Part shown: one piece after another, positions 18,995 through 27,951 of the stretch
How the letters are laid out: each line of letters begins with the position of its first letter
Position numbering within the stretch: the stretch's first letter is position 1
Origin: Singulisphaera sp. GP187
GTDB taxonomy: Bacteria; Planctomycetota; Planctomycetia; Isosphaerales; Isosphaeraceae
Direction of reading: 5' to 3'
Assembly: GCF_900129635.1 (NCBI RefSeq)
Contig: NZ_FSRB01000001.1
Coordinates: forward strand, 3,945,501-4,009,500
DNA: 64,000 bases
Program-made: the position numbers and the translations under genes
Notes under the pieces: model-generated
What the model was told of the DNA's origin: nothing
Databases searched by the model: none
The model's input: the letters and a program-made list of their open reading frames with translations, nothing else

Positions 18995-20307
18995 GATGCC
19001 TCGCCTCTCTGTCGATGGGTGTTGCGTCCGCCACGGGACGCGACCGCTTCCAGGATGATGCCCAACACGTCTTCGAGCCGAGCCACAACGTCCTCGGCCA
19101 GGACACGAACGACCAGGTAGCCCCGCTTCTGAAGCTCGAAGTCCTTCCGCCGGTCGCGGCGGTAAGCGTCGAGATCCTGGAAGTGGTAGTAACCGTCGAT
19201 CTCGACCGCGAGTCCCAAACTGCGAGCGAACAGATCGACTTCCATGGCCCGCGACGGGCCGAACCGAAAGTCGAGCGCGACGTTGAGCTCAAACAGGCCG
19301 GCCGTCGCCGGCAACGAACTCAACCGCTCGAACAAGAAACGCTCGGCGGCGCTGCGAGCCGGGTCGTTTCCCTCTTCGCTGGAGTGAGCGCTGACCGCCT
19401 TGGCGGCCCTGGCCGCTTCCACAAAAAGGCTGACGAGCCCGCTTGAAGCCCCGTCGGCGACAAGCCGCCGAACCGAACCGCTGAGGCGTGCGGTCGCCTC
19501 GGGAACGGCTTCGGAATCGAGCCGGCGGACGATCTCAGCTTCGCCGACCCCACGGACCGCGATCACCCCCGACCGGATCAAAGCCTTCGCTCGCGACTCG
19601 GGTGCGCGTCGGCCGTAATCGTCGAGTTCACCCGCCTCGAGCGCCAGGAGCGTCGGCACGGTCGGCTGCCACAATGCGATTCGCGAGAGGCTCTGCGCGG
19701 CCGCCTCGACCCAGGCGGCGGACCTCGTTTCCTCATTCTCTCGAGCCAGCAGCAAGACCGGATCGCGCGGCAGCGGAATCAGTTCCCTCAAGGCCGCGAC
19801 AATCGGCTCGCAGCCCCCGGCGCCATCAAACCTGGCGAACGCCTCGCCGAGTCGACTCGTCAGGCCGGGGCCGGCGATTGCCTCACCGCGGGCCCAACGC
19901 TCGAGCAGCCAGCAGCAGACCGCCCCGGCGGAGGACGTGGAAGCCTCGGCAAGCGTTGCATCAAAAAGTGCTGTCCGCTCGAAAGGAGTCATCCGTCGTA
20001 ATTGCGAAGCCAGCTCCTCGATCGAGGCGGTGGCGACGGTGGATCGGTCGGAGTGCCGGGCCAACCACGCGATGGCGTCGCGACCGAGGTCCCGCCCGGG
20101 GGACAGGTGATCCACCCAGGCCTCAAGAATGCCCTCGAATTGTGGCGTACCGAGCAGAAGGACGCTCCGGCCCCCCTGCTCGGCCCAGCGCCGCCCCTCA
20201 TCGAGCGCGAGTCCGGCCGTACCGCAAAGGACCGAGACGGTCGCCACCCCGGCCTCGCGTCGCTGCTGGTGACGATTGAGTGAATCGGTATGGCCAGGGA
20301 AGTTCAT
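18991..20307 (-). CDS. Putative PD-(D/E)xK nuclease (DUF559/Vsr-like C-terminus)
   Basis: 438 residues. ATG 20307 has an AGAGGGGAG site just upstream and heads the three-gene operon. The C-terminal about 120 residues fit a DUF559/very-short-patch-like endonuclease: SAAERFLFERL helix, MEVDLF (about 355-360), VEIDGYYHF (about 368-376), then YRRDRRKDFELQKRGYLVVR. The EVD...EID spacing supplies the acidic metal ligands. The N-terminal 300 residues are helical without recognised motifs and may sense or bind a partner. A nuclease encoded with a HerA-type ATPase is a recurring defence or repair theme (established for NurA-HerA and several phage-defence types). This exact trio I cannot name. Confidence 0.78.
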   Translation of the reverse strand: MNFPGHTDSLNRHQQRREAGVATVSVLCGTAGLALDEGRRWAEQGGRSVLLLGTPQFEGILEAWVDHLSPGRDLGRDAIAWLARHSDRSTVATASIEELASQLRRMTPFERTALFDATLAEASTSSAGAVCCWLLERWARGEAIAGPGLTSRLGEAFARFDGAGGCEPIVAALRELIPLPRDPVLLLARENEETRSAAWVEAAAQSLSRIALWQPTVPTLLALEAGELDDYGRRAPESRAKALIRSGVIAVRGVGEAEIVRRLDSEAVPEATARLSGSVRRLVADGASSGLVSLFVEAARAAKAVSAHSSEEGNDPARSAAERFLFERLSSLPATAGLFELNVALDFRFGPSRAMEVDLFARSLGLAVEIDGYYHFQDLDAYRRDRRKDFELQKRGYLVVRVLAEDVVARLEDVLGIILEAVASRGGRNTHRQRGEAS

Positions 20308-20675
20308 GGCTCCCCTCTTAAAAAAAGATAAAGGCCCCGCACTCCCCGAAACGCGATAGGTTCCGCTTTCGGGCCACCACGGCGAAACGCCAACCCATGA
20401 ACGGTTGTGCCGTCCATGAGATACAGGAGTTTAGCATACAAGTCCGTCGACGCCAATTGGATGAACCGGCGCCGGGCCTCCGAACACCACGACCCGTCGA
20501 AACCGATTATTCTACGGCCTCATTTTTCACACGGATGGCACAAGCCCACCGCCGGGGGGATCTCGCGTCGGAGGCCTGCATCCTTTAAGTTATTGTGAAG
20601 ACGTCACGCGAGGCAGACTCGACGCAATCCCTCCTTCCTCCACGCTAATCAAAAAAAGACGAGAGCAAGGCCACT
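20308..20675. other. Divergent intergenic region, 368 bp
   Basis: It separates the minus-strand nuclease operon from rhaA and must hold promoters for both. There is an A/T-run (CTTAAAAAAAGATAAAGG) directly behind the nuclease start. Small ORFs at about 20397-20598 lack ribosome sites. No operator palindrome was convincing. Confidence 0.4.
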
Positions 20676-21947
20676 ATGGCAATCAAAGCTCGGCCCGTTG
20701 AGGCGGCGTTCGAAGCCGCGAGGGAACGATACGAGGAGCTCGGGGTCGACGTGAATCGCGCCTTGGAGCGACTCGCGAAGATCCCGATCTCGTTGCACTG
20801 CTGGCAAGGCGACGACGTCGTCGGTTTCGAGAATACGGGGGAGTCGATCGGCGGCGGGCTGGCGGTCACCGGGAACTATCCGGGGCGGGCCCGGAACCCG
20901 GACGAGCTCCGTTCCGACCTGAACAAGGCGCTCGAGCTGATCCCAGGGACGCACCGGCTCAACCTCCACGCCAGTTACGCCGAGACCAACGGCCAGCGCA
21001 TCGAGCGCAACGCGATCGAGCCGGAACACTTCCGGGGCTGGATCGACTGGGCCCGCGACAAAATGATGGGGATGGACTTCAACCCCACCTTTTTCGCCCA
21101 CCCGAAGGCCAGTGACGGGCGGACGCTCTCCCACCCCGACGAACAAATCCGCACCTTCTGGATCGAGCACGGTATCGCTTGCCGGCGGATCGGGGCCGCC
21201 ATCGGCGAGTCACTTGGCACCCCTTGCCTTACCAATGTCTGGATTCCCGACGGCTCGAAGGATACCCCCGTCGATCGTCGATGGCCCCGCGAGCGCCTGG
21301 CCCGCGCCCTCGACAAGATCTTTGCCGAGCCGCTCGACCCACGGTTTCAGCGCGACGCGGTCGAGTGCAAGCTCTTCGGGCTCGGGTCCGAAGCCTACGT
21401 CGTCGGCTCGCACGAGTTCTACCTTGGCTACGCCCTCTCCCGGAAGAAGATCCTCTGTCTCGACGCCGGCCACTTTCACCCGACCGAGGTCATCTCCGAC
21501 AAACTCTCGGCCGTCTTGACCTACCTCGATGAGGTCCTCTTGCACGTCAGCCGCGGCGTGCGCTGGGATAGCGACCACGTCGTCACCTTGGGGGAGGAGT
21601 TGGTGGCGATCGCCCAGGAGATCATCCGAGGCCACTATCTTGATCGGGTCCACATCGGGCTCGACTTCTTCGACGCCAGCATCAACCGAGTCGCAGCCTG
21701 GGTCATCGGCACCAGGAACATGCTCCGGGCACTCCTGATCGCACTGGTCGAACCGATCGGAAGGCTCCAGGAATACGAGGCCTTGGACAATTTCACCGCC
21801 CGATTGGCTCTCCTGGAAGAGCTCAAGACCCTCCCCTTCGGTGCGGTCTGGGACTACTACTGCCTGAGCCAGAACGTACCGGTCGGGCTCGATTGGCTGG
21901 CCGAGGTTCGCTCTTACGAACGCGACGTGCTCGCGCACCGGTCGTAG
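20676..21947 (+). CDS. rhaA: L-rhamnose isomerase
   Basis: 423 residues, near the 419 of E. coli RhaA. Family stretches are clear: [15 protein letters not shown] near the N-terminus, [55 protein letters not shown], the metal-binding [16 protein letters not shown], and [18 protein letters not shown]. The enzyme interconverts L-rhamnose and L-rhamnulose in the cytoplasm using a divalent metal. Nearby same-strand genes encode a sugar ABC transporter (25087-30078), and an SDR enzyme is convergent (30199), suggesting rhamnose or related deoxy-sugar use. No kinase (RhaB) is seen in the window. The class II aldolase at 3861 is a possible but distant partner. Confidence 0.96.
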   Translation: MAIKARPVEAAFEAARERYEELGVDVNRALERLAKIPISLHCWQGDDVVGFENTGESIGGGLAVTGNYPGRARNPDELRSDLNKALELIPGTHRLNLHASYAETNGQRIERNAIEPEHFRGWIDWARDKMMGMDFNPTFFAHPKASDGRTLSHPDEQIRTFWIEHGIACRRIGAAIGESLGTPCLTNVWIPDGSKDTPVDRRWPRERLARALDKIFAEPLDPRFQRDAVECKLFGLGSEAYVVGSHEFYLGYALSRKKILCLDAGHFHPTEVISDKLSAVLTYLDEVLLHVSRGVRWDSDHVVTLGEELVAIAQEIIRGHYLDRVHIGLDFFDASINRVAAWVIGTRNMLRALLIALVEPIGRLQEYEALDNFTARLALLEELKTLPFGAVWDYYCLSQNVPVGLDWLAEVRSYERDVLAHRS

Positions 21948-22036
21948 CGATCTCCCAGCCAACGGCAATCCGGAGCGGCTCGGTGAGGGCTGCCGACGGG
22001 CAGAGTGACTGACGGAGGCCCGGGCAACCTCTCGGC

Positions 22037-22672
22037 TCAATTGTTCCCGAGGTTGACCGGGCGAGATTTGGTGTCGGTCGACACGAGTTGGCCGCCGGAA
22101 TAGTAGCGAACCTGGACCAAGGTCATCGAGCTCACATGGTTCGATTCCCAGGTGACACCCGATTTCGCCAGTGAGTAATCCGGGCTATAAGCGCTGAGAT
22201 CGTTAATCGTTGTCGCAAAGCTAATGGAGAGGTTTCCGTTACCCTGACCGAATCGGCCCCAGGTCGTCGATTTTCCCCCCAGGATGTCGTAATTCAAATT
22301 GTTGTTCGAGAGACTGATCTGCTGCGTCCAGGTGATGGTCTCATTCGCGGTGGCGAGTTGGGCCGTCTCCTGGGTGCACGTAGTTGGGACGCGGCCGTTC
22401 GACCAAACCTGGAGTTGAAGCCCCCCGGCGCTAAACGAAGGAAACTCGCGATAATTCATGTCAAACGCCACGAAGGGCGTGGAGTTATCACTCACCGGAC
22501 TCATACAGGTCGTAATCTGAGGCCCCACACCGTCGAGGTCGGGCGAGGCGACAACCAGCGACCAGTCCTCTTGGACTTGGTCGATGACCGGCACAGGGTC
22601 GGCCATGGCAGTCGCAAGCGAGAGGAAAACGCTCCCGGATACCAAAACCTTGATGATTCGCGGAATTCGCAT
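22037..22672 (-). CDS. Hypothetical secreted protein
   Basis: 211 residues from ATG 22672, preferred because AAGGAA lies nine bases upstream; an in-frame start at 22693 adds seven residues. A signal peptide (RIPRIIKVLVSGSVFLSLAT, cleavage near AMADP) is followed by a Ser/Thr/Asn-rich, beta-strand-rich mature part with two cysteines (ITTCMSP and TTCTQE). No known domain. It lies 39 bases downstream of the TadG-like gene and is probably co-transcribed with it. Confidence 0.65.
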   Translation of the reverse strand: MRIPRIIKVLVSGSVFLSLATAMADPVPVIDQVQEDWSLVVASPDLDGVGPQITTCMSPVSDNSTPFVAFDMNYREFPSFSAGGLQLQVWSNGRVPTTCTQETAQLATANETITWTQQISLSNNNLNYDILGGKSTTWGRFGQGNGNLSISFATTINDLSAYSPDYSLAKSGVTWESNHVSSMTLVQVRYYSGGQLVSTDTKSRPVNLGNN

Positions 22673-22710
22673 TTCTTGGTTCCTTGTACGCATCCTGTGA
22701 AACGGTCATT

Positions 22711-23901
22711 TCAGCGGCTGAGATGGACTCGAATCACACCGCCCGCCGACCATCCCGGAAGCGGAACCCCTGGGATCGCCGCTGGTTCGGTGACCAGGCA
22801 GGGCTGCACAATCACGTACTTAGGATTCCCCTGGAAGTTCACGGACATGACCCGGACGGCCTGAAAATTGACAACGCGATACCAGGCGTTGTTCCCGTTG
22901 CCTCCATTCGTGTCATAGATCGGAATAATGACAGGTTTCCCAATAATGCTCGCCAGATCGTCTTTAATCCCGGCGCTGATGCCTGGATTGCCGTCAAACG
23001 TATACGACGGAGGACTCAGGGACGGGTCGAGCGCAATCTTGCCGGACGGGAATGTCGCCATCTGTGCCGGGGTAATTCCATTGCGAATCTGGTCCCCCAG
23101 GGTCGACGTACTGTTGTTGGAGACTCCGACCTTGATCGTCCCCCAGTTACCCGGAGAGCCGGATTGGATGGGATAGATCAACGATTCGTGGATGTTGTCG
23201 GAACCACTGGTAACCGTCTTGGTTGCGGGATTAAACGCATAATCATCGTTCGTGGAACCAGCCATCATCGCACGCCAGTTATCGATATAGAGCACGATCG
23301 GCAAGAGGTTGACGTTGGCGGAGCTGTTGGTTGAGGAAAACCCTTTGATGGAATAGTTTTGGGCGGTCGCCGTGCTTTGGACCGTGACATTGCTGCCTTT
23401 AAAGCCCATCATCCCGCCGAAGAAGGTCGGCACTGGCCCCACATGGGTTGCGTTGCGGGAGAGGTTGACTTGCACCGAGTTAAACTGAGTCGTGTAGGCC
23501 GAATCGGAACGGAGCGAGGAAGTCGAGTCGTTGGGGTCGAGATAGCCGACTTTGACGTCACCAACGCCGTCCGCATTGCTCGGATTGGTAACCAGAACGG
23601 GGGCAACATTCAAGACGGAATTGGTCTGGGCGAATGACTGAGCCTGCCCATTGGCGGCGGCAAGCTCAACCGAGAGATTCGTCGCGCCACGCGTGCGATT
23701 CTCGCTCGCGAGCTTGATCGCACCCGCAAGGGCCGCGGCATCCGCGGCGGTACTGAGTTGGTTACGCGCCACGGCGATTAACGCCAAGTCGACCGACAAG
23801 GCCAACATTCCCATGATGACCGGCAAGAGGAGTGCGAACAGCAGCGCGGCAACTCCTCGCCTCATGCGCACGCGTGACGAGCTCTGAATCGTTTCCGACA
23901 T
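22711..23901 (-). CDS. TadG-like (Flp pilus-associated) protein
   Basis: 396 residues from ATG 23901, with GAGGTG about ten bases upstream. An N-terminal basic stretch SSRVRMRRG is followed by a membrane helix ALLFALLLPVIMGMLALSVD and the TadG/DUF2134 hallmark ARNQLSTAADAAALAGA. The rest is a beta-rich exported domain. TadG-like proteins are envelope components of tight-adherence pili, anchored by the N-terminal helix. No Tad ATPase or platform gene is in the window. Confidence 0.85.
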   Translation of the reverse strand: MSETIQSSSRVRMRRGVAALLFALLLPVIMGMLALSVDLALIAVARNQLSTAADAAALAGAIKLASENRTRGATNLSVELAAANGQAQSFAQTNSVLNVAPVLVTNPSNADGVGDVKVGYLDPNDSTSSLRSDSAYTTQFNSVQVNLSRNATHVGPVPTFFGGMMGFKGSNVTVQSTATAQNYSIKGFSSTNSSANVNLLPIVLYIDNWRAMMAGSTNDDYAFNPATKTVTSGSDNIHESLIYPIQSGSPGNWGTIKVGVSNNSTSTLGDQIRNGITPAQMATFPSGKIALDPSLSPPSYTFDGNPGISAGIKDDLASIIGKPVIIPIYDTNGGNGNNAWYRVVNFQAVRVMSVNFQGNPKYVIVQPCLVTEPAAIPGVPLPGWSAGGVIRVHLSR

Positions 23902-24158
23902 GATAGAAAGCACCTCGCGGAGGACCGCGGTGGACCGCCGACAGAACAACGTCCTGATTACCGAAAAGGGAGGGCCGATTCCGGAAAGTTGTTTGGCCAG
24001 TGTTCCAACAGGTCAGCCCCAGCCAAAGCCTCATCGGCTTGGAACGCAAGTCTCCTGAAAAACGCTCAACGCATCAAAGGTCTCGATCGAGGCGAAACCC
24101 TGGGCGACTTCTTGCCGAGATCGGGAGTTGTTCGCTCACGGATCTACGGAATGAATTC

Positions 24159-24581
24159 TCAAGGGCGTTCACTGCTCATGGTTGCCGAGGCCGTTATTGT
24201 TGCGCCCTTGAGAAAGAACGGCGTCCCTAGCCAACTCACGGAACTGTAGGGAACGCTCAGGCGGACGGTGATCGGAGTTCCGGCTGAGGAACTGTCCCAG
24301 ACATCAGGCGACGGACAGGTGGGGGTCACAGCTCCAATCGGGATCCCGGAACCGGCCAATACCGAATTCACTCGGTTCTGAACGTCGCTCTGAGCTTTGC
24401 CGGGAATCACCGCGACGCGACAACCTTCACGCGCGGCCGTGGTCAAGAGCTGGGAGACCATCCCCAACCGAGACGTCTCGATCTGCCCCAGGACCAGCGT
24501 AATGAAAACCGGGGCGATCATGGCCATCTCGACGGCGCTGGCACCTCGTCTCGCTCTGGCTCGACTTCGTCGTTTCATCAT
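24159..24581 (-). CDS. TadE-like pseudopilin
   Basis: 140 residues if ATG 24581 is used (the next codon, 24578, is also ATG). Basic start MKRRSRARARRGASAVEMAM, then hydrophobic IAPVFITLVLGQIE with the TadE-type E near the helix start, and QLLTTAAREGCRVAVI. This fits TadE minor pseudopilins, processed like type IV prepilins. A 257-bp gap precedes the TadG-like gene on the same strand. The upstream frame to 24737 is not conserved. Confidence 0.82.
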   Translation of the reverse strand: MMKRRSRARARRGASAVEMAMIAPVFITLVLGQIETSRLGMVSQLLTTAAREGCRVAVIPGKAQSDVQNRVNSVLAGSGIPIGAVTPTCPSPDVWDSSSAGTPITVRLSVPYSSVSWLGTPFFLKGATITASATMSSERP

Positions 24582-25086
24582 TGGAGTCCAGCAAGGCAAA
24601 TCAAACGGGCTTAATCCCACCAGGAGGAGAAAAGAGGTTTCACCAGATAACTGTAGGTCGTGAGTTCCCGGCTTGCATGCCCAATTGGCCGTTCCCCGCC
24701 GAGAAGTTTCCAAATCACACCACCCCGCCTCCGCCACCCCATATCGTTGAGGCCCAGGCTCTCCAACCCTCAGCCTTCCGCAAGCTCCGGCACCGCCCGC
24801 CGCGATTCTCTCCGGTCGGATCGGATCGTCGTGAGCGCAGTAGTGCGAGCGCCGCGGGAAGACACTATAATAGCCCCCTCACGAGGGGTTCGATCGTGCG
24901 ACGACCCGAGGACTCGTGGGGGCTCCTCGGACGATATTCTGTCTTGTAGGGTGGGCACGGTCCACCATCGTCTTCTTCTCTTGCAGGGTCGGCTTCCGCC
25001 TGCCACCACCTCGAGAAAGAGGCAAGGCGGAAGCCGACCCTACGGGAGCGTGACGACAGCTTACGGGGATTGGGCACGGCCCGGGC
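24582..25086. other. Intergenic with palindromic repeats, 505 bp
   Basis: It holds a 20-bp-arm inverted repeat at 24985-25041 (AGGGTCGGCTTCCGCC / GGCGGAAGCCGACCCT) and a GTAGGGTGGGCACGG palindrome at 24947-24969, shared in inverted form with 14602-14624. A TATAAT hexamer is at 24866-24871 without a good -35. These small palindromes lie between the divergent TadE and ABC genes. Confidence 0.55.
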
Positions 25087-26640
25087 ATGACTTCTCGGAA
25101 TCTCGACAAGGGGCGGGTGGTGCCGACAAGACTCAGGCTGACGGCGATCCACAAGGCGTTCGCCGGCGTCCAGGCGCTGAATGGGGTCTCGTTCGACCTC
25201 AACGCCGGGGAGGTCCACGCGCTCGTCGGCGAGAACGGGGCGGGGAAGTCGACCCTGATCAAGGTCATCACCGGCGCCCACACGCCCGATCAGGGGACCA
25301 TCGAGGTCGACGGGCAAGGCGTCGAGGACAACGACCCGGTCCGTGCCCGGGCACTCGGGATCGCGGCGATCTACCAGCAGCCCGCCCTCTTCCCCGACCT
25401 GACCGTCGCCGAGAACATCGCGATCGGCCTCGAGACGGGCGGGGCCTGGCGACGGATCCGCTGGGGCGAGCGGCGGGAACGGGCCCGTCGGCTCCTCGCG
25501 CGGGTCGGCGCGGCGATCGATCCCGAGGCGGAGGTCCGCGGCCTGACGATGCCCGAGCAGCAGCTCGTCGAGATCGCACGCGCCCTCGGGGCCGAGGCCC
25601 GAATCCTGATCATGGATGAGCCCACCGCTTCGCTCGGCGACCACGACGCCGACAACCTGTTCCGCGTCATCCGCGAGCTGAAGGAACAAGGGGTTGGAAT
25701 CATCTACATTTCCCACCGTCTTGAAGAACTGCCGCAAGTGGCCGACCGGGTCACGGCGTTGCGGGACGGCACCCTGGTCGGCACCCGGCGAATGAGCGAA
25801 GTGAACCGGGCGGAATTGATCCGGATGATGGTCGGCCGCGAGCTGGCCGCCGTCTTTCCCAAGGCCGACGTCCCGATCGGCGACGTGGTCCTCGAAGTCC
25901 GCGGGCTGGGCTGTCGAGCGTCGGGCGTCCGTGACGTCGACCTCAAGGTTCGGGCCGGCGAGATCGTCGGCCTCGCCGGGTTGGTGGGAGCAGGCCGTAC
26001 CGAGCTGGCCCGGGTCCTGTTCGGCCTGACCCCGGCCGACGCGGGGGTGATCCTGCTCCGAGGGAATGAGGTCACGATCGAGAGCCCCGCGCGGGCCGTC
26101 GCGCAAGGGATCGCCTACGTTCCCGAGGACCGCCGGCACCATGGGGTCATCCTCGACATGTCGGTCGCGGCCAACACCACCCTGGCCACCCTCCGCGCAG
26201 TTTCGTCGTTCGGCCTGATCGATTCGGGTCGAGAACGCACGGTGGCGGCCGATTTCGTCCGGCGACTCGGCGTCAAGACCCCCTCGATCGACGACCCGGT
26301 CGGCAACCTCTCCGGAGGCAATCAGCAGAAGGTGGCCCTGGCGCGTTGGCTGGCGGCCGACCCGTCAGTCTTGATCCTCGACGAGCCGACCCAGGGGGTC
26401 GACGTCGGGGCCAAGGCCGAAATCCACCGGCTCATGGGCGAACTCGCCGGGCGCGGGCTCGCGATCGTCTTGATCTCGTCCGAGCTGCCTGAAATTCTCG
26501 GCATGAGCGACCGGATCGTCGTGATGCACGGCGGGGCCGTGACCGGCACGATCGACCGCGACGGCGCCACCCAGGAAACGATCATGGAACTGGCGCTCGG
26601 GCACCGTCCCGCGTCCAGTGCAAGCGAGGTGGCGTCATGA
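25087..26640 (+). CDS. Sugar ABC transporter ATP-binding protein (RbsA/RhaT-like)
   Basis: 517 residues with two fused ABC domains. Domain 1 has Walker A GENGAGKST, a weak signature (LTMPEQQLVEIARAL) and Walker B ILIMDEPTASL. Domain 2 has the degenerate Walker A GLVGAGRTEL, typical of this family, canonical signature LSGGNQQKVALARWL and ILDEPTQGVDVG. It is the energiser for CUT2-class monosaccharide uptake. Its last codons overlap the permease start (ATGA at 26637). With rhaA 3 kb upstream and a RhaS-like binding domain downstream, rhamnose is the likeliest substrate, though ribose- or xylose-type sugars cannot be excluded. Confidence 0.92.
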   Translation: MTSRNLDKGRVVPTRLRLTAIHKAFAGVQALNGVSFDLNAGEVHALVGENGAGKSTLIKVITGAHTPDQGTIEVDGQGVEDNDPVRARALGIAAIYQQPALFPDLTVAENIAIGLETGGAWRRIRWGERRERARRLLARVGAAIDPEAEVRGLTMPEQQLVEIARALGAEARILIMDEPTASLGDHDADNLFRVIRELKEQGVGIIYISHRLEELPQVADRVTALRDGTLVGTRRMSEVNRAELIRMMVGRELAAVFPKADVPIGDVVLEVRGLGCRASGVRDVDLKVRAGEIVGLAGLVGAGRTELARVLFGLTPADAGVILLRGNEVTIESPARAVAQGIAYVPEDRRHHGVILDMSVAANTTLATLRAVSSFGLIDSGRERTVAADFVRRLGVKTPSIDDPVGNLSGGNQQKVALARWLAADPSVLILDEPTQGVDVGAKAEIHRLMGELAGRGLAIVLISSELPEILGMSDRIVVMHGGAVTGTIDRDGATQETIMELALGHRPASSASEVAS

Positions 26641-27584
26641 ACATGAAACGGTTCATCACCCGATACCGCCGCGAACTCTCGGTGGCCCTGGCCTACGCCC
26701 TCTTCCTGCTCCTGCTGGCGGTCGCCGCCCCTCGATTCTTCGGGTCCGAGCCGCTCCGCGCGTTCGTGGTCCGAAGCGCACCGGTGCTCGTCGCCGCCGT
26801 CGGGATGACCCTGATCATCGTCTGCCGTCACATTGACATCTCTGTCGGTTCTCAATTCAGCATCTGTGGCGTCGTGGCCGGCCTGCTCGCCAAGACCGGA
26901 GCGCCGATGCCGATCGTCGGCTTGGGAACGCTTCTGGCCGGGGCCGGGATGGGGGCGGTCAACGGCGCTCTCGTGGCCGGACTGGGGATGCCGTCGATCG
27001 TCGTGACCCTGGCCACGATGGTGATCCTCCGCGAGTCGTTGCGCTATCTCCGCGAAGGGGAATTCGTCCGCAACCTCCCGCAAGCGTTCCAGTGGTTTGG
27101 CGCGGGGCAGGCCGAGGGCCAATGGCTGGTCGTCGGAATCGCCTTGACGCTCCTGACCCTCTTCGCCTGGAGCCTGCGGAACGTGGCGGCGGGCCGGGCG
27201 GTCTATGCCACGGGCTCGGACGCCGAGGCCGCGCGACTGGCCGGCATCCGCCCCCAACGCGTCGTCTTCAGCGTGTTCGTCGTCATGGGAGCCCTGGCCG
27301 GTCTCGCCGCCCTCTTGAACGCGGTCCGGTTCGGCGACGTCGACCCCAACTCGGGCGCAGGGCTCGAACTGCAAGTGATCGCCGCCGTGGTCGTCGGTGG
27401 CGCAGCAGTCTCGGGTGGACGCGGCACCCTCATCGGCACCCTGATCGGCGTCTGCCTGCTCGGATCGATCGGCCCGGCCCTGGTCTTCCTCAACGCCGAA
27501 GCGCAGTGGGAAAAGGCAATCCAGGGACTGATCATCTTACTTGCGGTCGCCTCGGACGCACTCTACAAAGAAGGAAATTCTTAA
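26637..27584 (+). CDS. Sugar ABC transporter permease (RbsC/RhaP-like)
   Basis: 315 residues, multi-pass membrane protein. The family segment IIVCRHIDISVGSQFSICGV and the cytoplasmic coupling region AVYATGSDAEAARLAGI are present, followed by GGAAVSGGRGTLIGTLIGV. It starts inside the stop of the ATPase gene, so translation is coupled. It pairs with the second permease fused to the binding protein at 27952. A 367-bp gap with a large hairpin separates the two. Confidence 0.92.
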   Translation: MNMKRFITRYRRELSVALAYALFLLLLAVAAPRFFGSEPLRAFVVRSAPVLVAAVGMTLIIVCRHIDISVGSQFSICGVVAGLLAKTGAPMPIVGLGTLLAGAGMGAVNGALVAGLGMPSIVVTLATMVILRESLRYLREGEFVRNLPQAFQWFGAGQAEGQWLVVGIALTLLTLFAWSLRNVAAGRAVYATGSDAEAARLAGIRPQRVVFSVFVVMGALAGLAALLNAVRFGDVDPNSGAGLELQVIAAVVVGGAAVSGGRGTLIGTLIGVCLLGSIGPALVFLNAEAQWEKAIQGLIILLAVASDALYKEGNS

Positions 27585-27643
27585 CCACGAATGACATGAA
27601 TCATAAAAACAATAAAGCGAGACTGTAGCCAGGATACCGGGAT

Positions 27644-27758
27644 CTCGTTCCCACGCGCTTCGTGGGAATGCCGTCCGCGACGCTCTGCGTCGTCTTCCCC
27701 GGCGGGTGGAGCCGCAGAGCGGCCAAAACGGCATTCCCACGCAGAGCGTGGGAACGAG
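27644..27758. repeat. 115-bp inverted repeat inside the ABC operon
   Basis: CTCGTTCCCACGC (27644-27656) pairs with GCGTGGGAACGAG (27746-27758). Inside, CGTGGGAATGCCG pairs with CGGCATTCCCACG. The arms share the CTCGTTCCCACG core of the 94-bp hairpin family, but the interior differs. AT-rich flanks fill the remaining 27585-27951 gap; no gene is visible there. Confidence 0.85.
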
Positions 27759-27951
27759 TTTCTCCCGCGAATTTCGGCCTCCGGGGCAGACAGACGGCCC
27801 AGTTTCCTTGCGATATACTCAAAAAACCAAATCATTACACACACAATAATCTATTCGTTTTTATTATTCGTTTCATCCGTGTGATTCATAGTTAACCCCC
27901 ACGATTTTCGGTGAAGATCGGCGAAGCGCGTTGAAAATCGAGGCCCAGTCT

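Noticed and set aside
20397..20598. Two overlapping 63-codon plus-strand ORFs upstream of rhaA
   Set aside because: No ribosome site, overlapping frames and low protein-like character.
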